A DNA stretch of 64,000 bases from Cherax quadricarinatus (taxonomy: Eukaryota > Arthropoda > Malacostraca > Decapoda > Parastacidae). The stretch's first letter is position 1. Every line of letters starts with the position of its first letter. Shown here piece by piece: positions 1 to 11,200 of the stretch. The position numbers and the translations under genes are program-made. Under the pieces are notes generated by a model that worked only from the letters and a program-made list of their open reading frames with translations, made no database searches and had not been told where the DNA came from. Where the stretch lies: NCBI RefSeq assembly GCF_038502225.1, contig NC_091322.1, positions 1,416,244 to 1,480,243 on the forward strand, in the 5' to 3' direction.

Positions 1-29
1 AGCCTGAATGCCTTCCACATCCCCCCCAG

Positions 30-90
30 GCGCTGTATAATCCTACGGGTTTAGCGCTTCCCCTTGCTCATAATAATAATAATTCTATTG
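30..90. repeat. Interspersed repeat R1, copy 1
   Basis: A short block reading 'tataatcctacgggtttagcg' in two parts (tataatcctacggg, then tttagcgcttcccc) runs into an (ATA/AAT) tail. A second diverged copy lies at about 3945-4005. Two copies plus a simple-sequence tail suggest the 3' end of a small retroposon. I recall similar sequence from decapod genomes, but cannot check this. Confidence 0.45.
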
Positions 91-97
91 TCCTTTC

Positions 98-545
98 AGT
101 TTTGGCACTAGCCTGGTTGCAGACCTTTAAACCTTTCCGAGATTCTTCAGGCGTTTGACCAGGAGTGGGCTCCATGCTGTGGCTGCATACTTAATGAATG
201 GCCTAACCTAGATTGTATACAAGGTTCTGAATGATTTCTTATTAAAGTTTCTGAATGCTACTCAGAAGTTTGCTAATCTTGTATATGTCACCGAGGGTAT
301 ATAGTTTATATAAAGTTCTGGTAATATATTTTGTGTTATATTTACCCCAGATCATTTTCACACTGATATTTGCAGCTTCTCATCGGCCATGCTGTATTCT
401 GTGTCCGGTCTGCCCTTCACTTTCTTCACTTTTTTGTGAACTTCTGTGGTATAGTACTGTAACAAATGTTTTCTTGCAGTCCAAGAATATGCACTCCACC
501 CAACTCTGTCTTGTTTTATGTCTTTGACTCAGTCACAGAATTCCA
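98..545 (-). mobile_element. LINE-B fragment, decayed and internally deleted
   Basis: The minus strand aligns by eye with the better LINE-B copy at 52991-54002. Positions 100-290 match its C-terminal region ('ggcctaac', 'gtatacaaggttctgaatga', 'tttctgaatgct' follow in the same order). Positions 460-500 match the stretch just before reverse transcriptase motif A ('cttgcagtccaagaatatg'). The reverse transcriptase core between these is missing or unrecognisable. No usable reading frame remains. This is a dead non-LTR retrotransposon relic. Confidence 0.55.
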
Positions 546-649
546 GCATATTTGTACGACTATCCGTAAATGCACATTGGTGTTCCGTAAACACGCTTCC
601 ATCCAACTGCTATATCTTTTTCCTTACTATTTTCTCTAGTACCAACAGC

Positions 650-745
650 TCGAGTGATCAGACCATCACCTAGGAGGAATGGTCTTAGATCAAGCTGTGG
701 GAGCAATGACCTACTCCCCTGCATCGACTCCAGTTAGGCTACAGA
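650..745 (+). mobile_element. LINE-A 3' end, heavily diverged
   Basis: The order 'gtgatcagaccatcacc', 'aggaggaatggtc', 'catcgactccagttaggc' parallels the plus-strand LINE-A terminus at 50160-50262 (gttgatcaggctctgatc, ggaggcctggtc, gttgatccccgg). Many substitutions suggest an old insertion. The rest of 546-834 holds nothing I recognise. Confidence 0.3.
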
Positions 746-877
746 CAAACCTCCTGACGAACACTGTGTAACATGTTGCTGGTTTGTCGAACAAGACACA
801 GTGCCCGCCACTTGTCAAGGACACATGAATATAAGTGGGTGTGAGGGGGGGGCGTAGGAGAGAACACAGTGGACGAC

Positions 878-899
878 AGGTCAAAGGTCATACTGACCT
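878..899. promoter_or_regulatory. Composite nuclear-receptor-like motif (DR1 plus IR3)
   Basis: Two AGGTCA half-sites lie directly repeated with one base between them (878-883 and 885-890). An inverted TGACCT (894-899) follows after three bases. All three half-sites match the nuclear receptor consensus. DR1 is the layout bound by RXR/HNF4-type receptors, and IR3 is the palindrome known from steroid receptor elements. A near copy is at 2009-2030. No gene is seen nearby, so a regulatory role is only a possibility; the motif may simply be part of a repeat. Confidence 0.35.
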
Positions 900-1084
900 A
901 CTTCATTGGAACTCTCTGCTTTTCTTTTTCCTCACAGCTATGAGGCTCTGCGAACCATTGGCAGTAGCAGCCAGGAAGTTCCCGAAGAAATTTGGTTTGA
1001 GAATAGTCTGTGAGGGCAGAAGAACCTATAAAACCCCTTCCATCATTTATCCATCACTCTACCATCACTTATCCAGCACCATTG

Positions 1085-1225
1085 TCTGCCTGGAGTCTAC
1101 CTCGCGGCCTGGTCCCAAACCAGGCTTCCCGGTGAAAGGTATGATCAACCAGGTTGTTGGTGATAGCAGCACGAAGTCTAACGTAAATACCACAGCCCTG
1201 CTGATCAGATTTGTCAAGGCTGTGG
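1085..1225 (-). mobile_element. LINE 3'-terminal fragment (LINE-A-like)
   Basis: Positions 1085-1215 carry the signature of a LINE-A 3' end read in antisense: 'ctggagtctacct', 'cggcctggtcc', 'accaggcttcccggtg', 'atgatcaaccaggttgttg' and 'accacagccctgctgatcag', in the same order as at 4025-4170 and 20528-20690. The 138-codon open frame across this stretch (835-1251) is therefore incidental. Confidence 0.6.
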
Positions 1226-1305
1226 GACTGATCACCTCAAACTACTACTAAACGTCTTCCACCGTCTCCAAGATTAGTCTCTATTGGATTGGCAAAGCCA
1301 CCGAT
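1225..1305 (+). mobile_element. Foldback family, decayed right arm
   Basis: The words 'gggactgatcacctcaaac', 'ctctattggattgg' and 'aaagccacc' match, in order, the second half of the foldback element at 34040-34295 (gggactgattacctctaac, ccgtattgcactg, aagccactg). Only one arm is detectable. The copy looks older than the others in the window. Confidence 0.35.
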
Positions 1306-1309
1306 ATAT

Positions 1310-1450
1310 TACGCAAATTTCCTAAATTTACTTCGCAACAGATAAGTCAACTGTAGATGCAAGTTCAGATGTACTCATTTGAATACTTTTGGGTCGCTAC
1401 CGTCCACAGGATAGATATGGAGTGCACAATAAACCAGCCGCTTCGAAGGA
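1310..1450. repeat. Interspersed repeat R2, copy 1
   Basis: Two words, 'gcaaatttcctaaattta' (about 1314) and 'accgtccacaggatagatat' (about 1399), recur in diverged form at about 21028 and 23558. There a 2.4-kb inverted structure separates them. The copy here therefore approximates the uninterrupted repeat. Its class is unknown. Positions 1451-1695 hold nothing recognisable. Confidence 0.45.
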
Positions 1451-1700
1451 AAAATCTAAAATTTAATCCAAAGTCACTGGATGGAGCAGCGTCTCCGCAA
1501 AGAATGTACTCAAAGTGTTGCACATGTATTTTATTACCACAATTGAGGCTTCGGTTGTGCAGAAGTACCAAGGAAATGATACTCAGCAGTGACCACGCAC
1601 GAGCACTCAAAATAATACTGACTGTGATGAGCCTTGAGCAGTGTTCTTATTGTTTTAGAAAAACTGGATACGACTGTAACGTATGGCTACAATATTCTCT

Positions 1701-1870
1701 GATAGTTATATAGTGGGAACACCTGCGGTGTGTGGTTGCATAATTTTATATGATTACATAGTGGGAACACCTGCACTGTATGGTTGCATTATTTTCTATG
1801 ATAGTTACATAGTGGGAACACCTTCAGTGTGTGGCTACACTATTTTATATGACAGTTACATAATAACAGA
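1701..1870. repeat. Tandem repeat, 48-51 bp, three copies
   Basis: The word 'gtgggaacacct' begins near 1713, 1761 and 1812, each followed by a 'gtgtggttgca'-like stretch and 'ttttatatga'. A fourth, partial unit follows. The unit resembles the head of repeat R3 at 45385-45475 ('gatagttac', 'tgggaac'), so one segment of an interspersed repeat seems to have been amplified locally. Confidence 0.7.
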
Positions 1871-1925
1871 AGGCAACTTTGCCTGTGTCATATTCCATCA
1901 CACAGGATGGGTTGTATACAGTAAG
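1871..1925. repeat. Interspersed repeat R3, copy 1 (3' part)
   Basis: The word 'tcatattccatcacacagg' followed by 'atgggttgtata' matches 45440-45470 ('tcatattccatcatacagg', 'atgggccacata'). Together with the tandem head at 1701-1870 this makes a rearranged R3 copy. The class is unknown. Confidence 0.5.
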
Positions 1926-2008
1926 TAATGAAGTGTCATCACCAGCTAGGAGACTTTAACCAGGCTATGCTGATGTTAAACATTCTACTCTGAGTTCAGT
2001 AACTGGAC

Positions 2009-2030
2009 AAGTCAAAGGTCACACTGACCT
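2009..2030. promoter_or_regulatory. Second nuclear-receptor-like composite motif
   Basis: AAGTCA (2009-2014), AGGTCA (2016-2021) and inverted TGACCT (2025-2030) have the same spacing of one and three bases as the motif at 878-899. About 25 bases around the two sites are similar, so they may be two copies of one dispersed sequence. No promoter or gene was seen nearby. The rest of 1926-2392 has no recognisable feature. Confidence 0.35.
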
Positions 2031-2392
2031 ACATAACGCACTGTGACAGTAAAGTACCTATTGTCAATGCACTTGGCAAATGCACTCTAATACCTTCCCA
2101 TCACAGAGGCAGAGACAGCCAAAGCCAGCCAGCTAGTCAGCCAAATATATAAGAACCTAAGAAAGAAGGAACACTGAAGCAGGCTCACGCAGTTTCACGT
2201 GTAAGTATGATCGACCTCTATGCCAGGAATCGAGAAAGTCGGTTGGTAGGAGCTGAGAGGCGAGAACAGCAGCTGACGCGACTTCTGCATGCACAACTAG
2301 GCGAGTACACATCACACTGTCCAGCACAATGTAAACATGCTAAGATATACACATTGATTGCAAGTCCGTACAACACAGTTGTACCCCATTTA

Positions 2393-2915
2393 CAATAACA
2401 CAGTTGTACCCTGGGTACGATAACACAGTTGTACCCTGGGTACGATAACACAGTTGTACTCTGGGTACGATAACACAGTTATACCCTGGGTACAACACAG
2501 TTGTACCCTGGGTACAACACAGTTGTACCCTGAGTACGACAACATATTTGTACCCTGGGTACGACAACACATTTGTACCCTGGGTACGACGACACATTTG
2601 TACCCTGGGTACGACGACACATTTGTACCCTGGGTACGACGACACATTTGTACCCTGGGTACGACTACACATTTGTACCCTGGGTACGACAACACATTTG
2701 TACCCTGGGTACGACGACACATTTGTACCCTGGGTACGACGACACATTTGTACCTTGGGTACGACGACACATTTGTACCCTGGGTACGACGACACATCTG
2801 TATCCTGGGTACGAAAAAACAGGACAAACACACTTGTATATTTGGTACAAGAAAGTTGTACCTTAGATACAACAACAGTTGTATCGTAAGTACAACAAAA
2901 TCAAACACAAAGAAG
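2393..2915. repeat. 25-bp palindromic minisatellite
   Basis: About 17 clear units with a 25-base period (for example 'tgggtac' at 2581 and 2606), then diverging units from about 2815. The core GTACCC-T-GGGTAC is an inverted repeat, so every unit can form a hairpin. In the 2480-2530 units the palindrome reaches 19 bases (GTTGTACCCTGGGTACAAC). Open frames on both strands here follow from the repeat and are not genes. Confidence 0.9.
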
Positions 2916-2949
2916 AAAAGTCATTCATCTGGTGCAACAAAACAACAGT

Positions 2950-3150
2950 AGTCCCTTAGGAACAAAAAACACAGTCGAACCTTAGGGATAAAACAGCACA
3001 GTCGTACCTTAGGGACAAAACAGCACAGTCGTACATTACGGACAAAACAGCACAGTCGTACATTACGGACAAAACAGCACAGTCGTACCTTAGGGACAAC
3101 AAAAGAGCACAGTCGTACCTTAGGTATAAAACAATACAGTCGTACTTCAA
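2950..3150. repeat. 27-bp minisatellite
   Basis: About seven units with a 27-base period ('gtcgtac' at 3001, 3028 and 3055). Each contains 'gtcgtaccttagggac' and a 'aaaacagcaca' spacer. The 'gtacctta(g)gg' core resembles the neighbouring 25-bp unit, which suggests a shared origin. Confidence 0.8.
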
Positions 3151-3159
3151 AGAGGAAAA

Positions 3160-3940
3160 AGTCGTTGCCTGAGAAAATAGCAGTAATATCAGTGCTCTAT
3201 AATTTCTAAAAACTTCCTTCCTGAGCGAAAATCAGTCAAAAGTGATCTCCCACAACAATTTTAGAAGGTTGCACCGTGCACGACCCGCAGGCAGCACGCG
3301 TGACACGCTCCGGGTACACTGCTCCCCAGGATAACGTATTCGTCAAGAAATTCAATAGTTTCGAATTCAAGTAAGCCAAACATGGACACCAGCTTCCCTA
3401 TCCCTGATCATCTTCCAGGATTCTTCTACTCTCGCATCCCCAATCTTGAAAAAAATCGTAGAAAAAAAAATCACAGGGGAAAACATAACCTAGTATAACG
3501 TAACCTAGCTAAAATTGTAACGTGTTTTTTATGTCAAATCACCTGCAGCAGCCAGGCCTGAGGGCCTGTTTTACTGATTGCCCCCTCAGCTAAGCCTATT
3601 ATTACTCCTAGCTCAATCTTTCTAGTGATTTCAGACCTGGGAATGGGTAGAATCTTGAAGTATTGTTAAGGTCACAACTTAGCCTTGCTGGTGACCGCGA
3701 GCACACCAGGTAAGAGTGGGCGAGGCTGACGGCAGGTTCACTCAATACATCAATGAAGTTCTCGTGTAGTGAGGATGTAAGAAGTGTTGTCGCCACTAAG
3801 CAGGACTACTGACATTTCACCACAGCATCGTTGCTCCACAACCTAGCTAGCTCCTCAGGGGAGCTTTCATGATGTAGGTGTGGAGCTTTTGGTCCAAGGA
3901 ATTGGACCTGACCTCCCCTGCTTTGACTCAGACCTCACTT
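3160..3940. other. No gene or recognised repeat
   Basis: Unique-looking, AT-moderate sequence. The longest frame (3608-3796, minus, 62 codons) has no similarity I recognise and no supporting context. Confidence 0.5.
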
Positions 3941-3944
3941 CCTC

Positions 3945-4005
3945 CCATTCCCCAAATATTGTATAATACCTACGAGTTTAGCGCTCCCCTGTGGATAATC
4001 CACAA
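3945..4005. repeat. Interspersed repeat R1, copy 2
   Basis: The words 'attgtataatacctacgag' and 'tttagcgctcccc' match the block at 30-60. The microsatellite tail is shorter here. Confidence 0.45.
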
Positions 4006-4024
4006 CTTAACCTCCTTTTAAACA

Positions 4025-4230
4025 ACCTGGAATCTACCTGGAGGGCATTCCGGGGGTCAACGTCTCCACGGCCAGGTCCATGACCAGGCTCCCTGGTGGA
4101 TCAGGGCCTGATCAACGAGGCTGTTACAGCCGGCCGCACGTAGTCAAAAGTACGAATCACAGCCCGGGTGATCCGACACCGACTTTAGGTATTTGTCCAG
4201 CTCTCGGCTTGTATTTTCTGACAACGTACT
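4025..4230 (-). mobile_element. LINE-A 3' end, truncated copy
   Basis: Reading antisense: 'ctggaatctacctggaggg', 'cgggggtcaacg', 'gaccaggctccctggtggat', 'cagggcctgatcaacgaggc', 'cggccgcacgtag' and 'cacagcccgggtgatccg', then 'ttgtccagctct'. The order is the same as in the longer antisense copy at 19057-19230. Only the last 200 bases of the element are present, as expected for a severely 5'-truncated LINE insertion. Confidence 0.7.
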
Positions 4231-5155
4231 CACCGTTAAGTTCTGAGCACTTGCTCTTGACTAACAAATCGTATTCCATTTTAACTTAGCTTACGTAAAG
4301 TTAAATTACGTTACCCTGTGTAAACCCTTAAAACGTACATTTAACCACATGCAGAAATTTCAGGAAACGTTGAAATATGAAGGATGATAAGTGATACAAG
4401 AATGTGGTGGTGGAACACTGGTGGCCGGGATGTTGTGAAGGAGAGCACAAGTGAAGTCACGTACTCTGCTCTTCTTTAGGTAGCCTAGCGACATCTCTTT
4501 CAGTATTCATCTAGTGCCTTCCAATTGCAACCAAAAGATCCGAGTTTGATCTCAGGGCGAGTACACATAAGATTTCCTTACACCAGCATTTCAACACCCC
4601 ACCTATTGTGGGTTGAAATGAGCTGAGGTAGGATAACTAAAGTGTTTTCTTGGTAGTTTATATTTCTTGTACTTTCTGTGAAGCTCTAAACGCGTGAGTT
4701 ATTCAAAACGAGGAGTGATGAGCCCGTTCTCAACTTGTTTGAAGAGACAGATTACCCTCACAGCCAGGTTAACTCCCTATAAATTCAACAGTATTAGGCT
4801 AGTAAACGAAATACAAGAGTTCTGAGGCGCGACAGAAAAAGATGACCCAGTGAACGCAGAAGACTGTCAGATAATGTTTAAGATTCTTTAAACAGTAAAA
4901 GTGATATACTGTCTGTTATTTAGAAGACAGACTGTGTAAGTCGAGTTGTGTGAGCCGCCTTCACCACCTCATATAGTTGACCTTAATACATAGGACCAAC
5001 ACGTCAATCCTCAGAGCTTCGTCAGTTCCAAAGGATTCACCTAACTGAACTTCAGATATAAATAATAATTGTATTATTTAATTATGGTTGGGTTTGGTTG
5101 ACCACATGTCTCCACCAGTTTAACCTCAACTTGCTTAAATGTTACTAATTAAAAT
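4231..5155. other. No gene or recognised repeat
   Basis: No coherent reading frame. Around 4540-4565 the words 'gatccgagtttgatct' resemble a very degenerate RNA polymerase III B box, but there is no matching A box that I can support. Confidence 0.45.
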
Positions 5156-5238
5156 TTGACTCGTATGGGAAGAAGTAAATACAGAACACGTTGCGAAAAA
5201 TATGAAAAAAATAAAGTTGTGGTTAAAAAAAAAAACAC

Positions 5239-8200
5239 CACCACACCGCCACCACCAACACAACCTACACCACCACCACCACCACCACCACACCGCTACA
5301 TCCCAACACAACATACACCACCTCCACCACACTGCTACCACCAACACAACCTACACCACCACCACCACCACACCGCTACATCCCAACACAACATACACCA
5401 CCTCCACCACACCGCCACCACCAACACAACCTACACCACCACCACCACCACACCGCTACATCCCAACACAACATACACCACCACCACCACACCGCCACCA
5501 CCAACACAACCTACACCACCACCACCACACCGCTACATCCCAACACAACATACACCACCACCACCACACCGCTACATCCCAACACAACATACACCACCTC
5601 CACCACACCGCTACCACCAACACAATCTACACCACCACCACCACCACCACCACACCGCCACCACCAACACAACCTACACCACCACCACCACACCGCTACC
5701 ACCAACACAACCTACACCACCACCACCACACTGCCACCACCAACACAACCTACACCACCACCACACCGCCACCACCAACACAACCTACACCACCACCACA
5801 CCGCTACATCCCAACACAACATACACCACCTCCACCACACCGCTACCACCAACACAATCTACACCACCACCACCACCACACCGCCACCACCAACACAACC
5901 TACACCACCACCACCACAATGCCACCACCAACACAACCTACACCACCACCACCACACCGCCACCACCAACACAACCTACACCACCACCACCACACCGCTA
6001 CATCCCAACACAACATACACCACCACCACCACACCGCTACATCCCAACACAACATACACCACCACCACCACACCGCTACATCCCAACACAACATACACCA
6101 CCACCACCACACCGCTACATCCCAACACAACATACACCACCACCACCACACCGCTACATCCCAACACAACATACACCACCACCACCACACCGCTACATCC
6201 CAACACAACATACACCACCACCACCACACCGCTACCACCAACACAACCTACACCACCACCACCACCACACCGCCACCACCAACACAACCTACACCACCAC
6301 CACCACACCGCTACCACCAACACAACCTACACCACCACCACCACACCGCTACATCCCAACACAACCTACACCACCACCTCCACCACACCGCTACCACCAA
6401 CACAACCTACACCACCACCACCACACCGCCACCACCAACACAACCTACACCACCACCACCACACCGCCACCACCAACACAACCTACACCACCACCACCAC
6501 CACCACCACACCGCTACCACCAACACAACCTACACCACCACCACCACACCGCCACCACCAACACAACCTACACCACCACCACCACACCGCTACCACCAAC
6601 ACAACCTACACCACCACCATCACACCGCTACCACCAACACAACCTACACCACCACCACCACCACCACCAACACAACCTACACCACCACCACCACACCGCT
6701 ACCACCAACACAACCTACACCACCACCACCACACCGCCACCACCAACAACCTACACCACAACCACCACACCGCCTCCTCCAACAACCTACACCACAACCA
6801 CCACACCGCTACCACCAACACAACCTACACCACCACCACCGCCACCACCAACACAACCTACACCACCACCACCGCCACCACCAACACAACCTACAAAACC
6901 ACCACCACCACACCGCTACCACCAACACAACCTACACCACCACACCGCCACCACCAACACAACCTACACCACCACACCGCCACCACCAACACAACCTACA
7001 CCACCACCACCGCCACCACCAACACAACCTACACCACCACCACCACACCGCTACCACCAACACAACCTACACCACCACCACCACACCGCCACCACCAACA
7101 ACCTACACCACAACCACCACACCGCCACCACCAACAACCTACACCACAACCACCACACCGCTACCACCAACACAACCTACACCACCACCACCGCCACCAC
7201 CAACACAACCTACACCACCACCACCGCCACCACCAACACAACCTACAAAACCACCACCACCACACCGCTACCACCAACACAACCTACACCACCACCACCG
7301 CCACCACCAACACAACCTACACCACCACCACCACCACACCGCTACATCCCAACACAACATACACCACCTCCAACACACCGCTACCACCAACACAACCTAC
7401 ACCACCACCACCACCACACCGCTACATACCAACACAACATACACCACCTCCACCACACCGCTACCACCAACACAACCTACACCACCACCACCACCACCAC
7501 CACCACCACCACCACCACCACCACCACCACACCGCTACATACCAACACAACATACACCACCACCACCACACCGCTACATACCAACACAACATACACCACC
7601 TCCACCACACCGCTACATCCCAACACAACATACACCACCACCACCACACCGCTACATACCAACACAACCTACACCACCACCACCACACCGCTACATACCA
7701 ACACAACATACACCACCACCACCACACCGCTACATACCAACACAACCTACACCACCACCACCACACCGCTACATACCAACACAACATACACCACCACCAC
7801 CACACCGCTACATCCCAACACAACCTACACCACCTCCACCACACTGCCACCACCAACACAACCTACACCACCACCACAACCACACCGCTACATACCAACA
7901 CAACATACACCACCACCACCACACCGCTACATACCAACACAACCTACACCACCACCACCACACCGCTACATACCAACACAACATACACCACCACCACCAC
8001 ACCGCTACCACCAACACAACCTACACCACCTCCACCACACCGCTACATACCAACACAACATACACCACCACCACCACACCGCTACATACCAACACAACCT
8101 ACACCACCTCCACCACACCGCTACATACCAACACAACATACACCACCACCACAACCACACCGCTACATCCCAACACAACATACACCACCTCCACCACACT

Positions 8201-11200
8201 GCCACCACCAACACAACCTACACCACCACCACAACCTCACCGCTACATACCAACACAACATACACCACCTCCACCACACCGCCACCACCAACACAACATA
8301 CACCACCTCCACCACACCGCTACCACCAACACAACCTACACCACCACCACCACCACCACACCGCTACATCCCAACACAACATACACTACCTCCACCACAC
8401 CGCTACCACCAACACAACATACACCACCTCCACCACACCGCTACCACCAACACAACCTACACCACCACCACCACCACCACACCGCTACATCCCAACACAA
8501 CATACACTACCTCCACCACACCGCTACCACCAACACAACATACACTACCTCCACCACACCGCCACCACCAACACAACATACACCACCTCCACCACACCGC
8601 TACCACCAACACAACCTACACCACCACCACCACCACACCGCTACATCCCAACACAACCTACACCACCTCCACCACACCGCTACATCCCAACACAACATAC
8701 ACCACCTCCACCACACCGCTACCACCAACACAACCTACACCACCACCACCACCACACCGCCACCACCAACACAACCTACACCACCACCACCACCACCACA
8801 CCGCTACCACCAACACAACCTACACCACCACCACCACACCGCTACATCCCAACACAACATACACCACCACCACCACACCGCCACCACCAACACAACCTAC
8901 ACCACCACCACCACCACACCGCCACCACCAACACAACCTACACCACCACCACCACCACCACACCGCTACCACCAACACAACCTACACCACCACCACCACA
9001 CCGCTACATCCCAACACAACATACACCACCACCACCACACCGCCACCACCAACACAACCTACACCACCACCACCACACCGCTACCACCAACACAACCCAC
9101 ACCACCACCACCACACCGCTACCACCAACACAACCTACACCACCACCACCACACCGCCACCACCAACACAACCTACACACCACCACCACACCGCTACCAC
9201 CAACAACCTACACCACCACCACCACACCGCTACCACCAACACAACCTACACACCACCACCACACCGCTACCACCAACAACCTACACCACCACCACCACAC
9301 CGCTACCACCAACACAACCTACACCACCACCACCACCCCGCCACCACCAACACACCCTACACACCACCACCACACCGCCACCACCAACACAACCTACACC
9401 ACCACCACACCGCTACATCCCAACACAACATACACCACCTCCACCACACCGCTACCACCAACACAATCTACACCACCACCACCACCACCACACCGCCACC
9501 ACCAACACAACCTACACCACCACCACCACAATGCCACCACCAACACAACCTACACCACCACCACCACACCGCCACCACCAACACAACCTACACCACCACC
9601 ACACCGCTACATCCCAACACAACATACACCACCTCCACCACACCGCTACCACCAACACAATCTACACCACCACCACCACCACACCGCCACCACCAACACA
9701 ACCTACACCACCACCACCACAATGCCACCACCAACACAACCTACACCACCACCACCACACCGCCACCACCAACACAACCTACACCACCACCACCACACCG
9801 CTACATCCCAACACAACATACACCACCACCACCACACCGCTACATCCCAACACAACATACACCACCACCACCACACCGCTACATCCCAACACAACATACA
9901 CCACCACCACCACACCGCTACATCCCAACACAACATACACCACCACCACCACACCGCTACATCCCAACACAACATACACCACCACCACCACACCGCTACA
10001 TCCCAACACAACATACACCACCTCCACCACACCGCTACCACCAACACAACCTACACCACCACCACCACCACACCGCCACCACCAACACAACCTACACCAC
10101 CACCACCACACCGCTACCACCAACACAACCTACACCACCACCACCACACCGCTACATCCCAACACAACCTACACCACCACCTCCACCACACCGCTACCAC
10201 CAACACAACCTACACCACCACCACCACACCGCCACCACCAACACAACCTACACCACCACCACCACACCGCCACCACCAACACAACCTACACCACCACCAC
10301 CACCACCACCACACCGCTACCACCAACACAACCTACACCACCACCACCACACCGCCACCACCAACACAACCTACACCACCACCACCACACCGCTACCACC
10401 AACACAACCTACACCACCACCATCACACCGCTACCACCAACACAACCTACACCACCACCACCGCCACCACCAACACAACCTACACCACCACCACCACACC
10501 GCTACCACCAACACAACCTACACCACCACCACCACACCGCCACCACCAACAACCTACACCACAACCACCACACCGCCACCACCAACAACCTACACCACAA
10601 CCACCACACCGCTACCACCAACACAACCTACACCAACACCACCGCCATCACCAACACAACCTACACCACCACCACCACCGCCACCACCAACACAACCTAC
10701 AAAACCACCACCACCACACCGCTACCACCAACACAACCTACACCACCACACCGCCACCACCAACACAACCTACACCACCACACCGCCACCACCAACACAA
10801 CCTACACCACCACCACCGCCACCACCAACACAACCTACACCACCACCACCACACCGCTACCACCAACACAACCTACACCACCACCACCACACCGCCACCA
10901 CCAACAACCTACACCACAACCACCACACCGCCACCACCAACAACCTACACCACAACCACCACACCGCTACCACCAACACAACCTACACCACCACCACCAC
11001 CAACACAACCTACACCACCACCACCGCCACCACCAACACAACCTACAAAACCACCACCACCACACTGCTACCACCAACACAACCTACACCACCACCACCG
11101 CCACCACCAACACAACCTACACCACCACCACCACCACACCGCTACATCCCAACACAACATACACCACCTCCACCACACCGCTACCACCAACACAACCTAC

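Noticed and set aside
4490..4680. Possible tRNA-derived SINE near 4.55 kb
   Set aside because: Only a poor B-box-like word; no A box at the right distance and no second copy.
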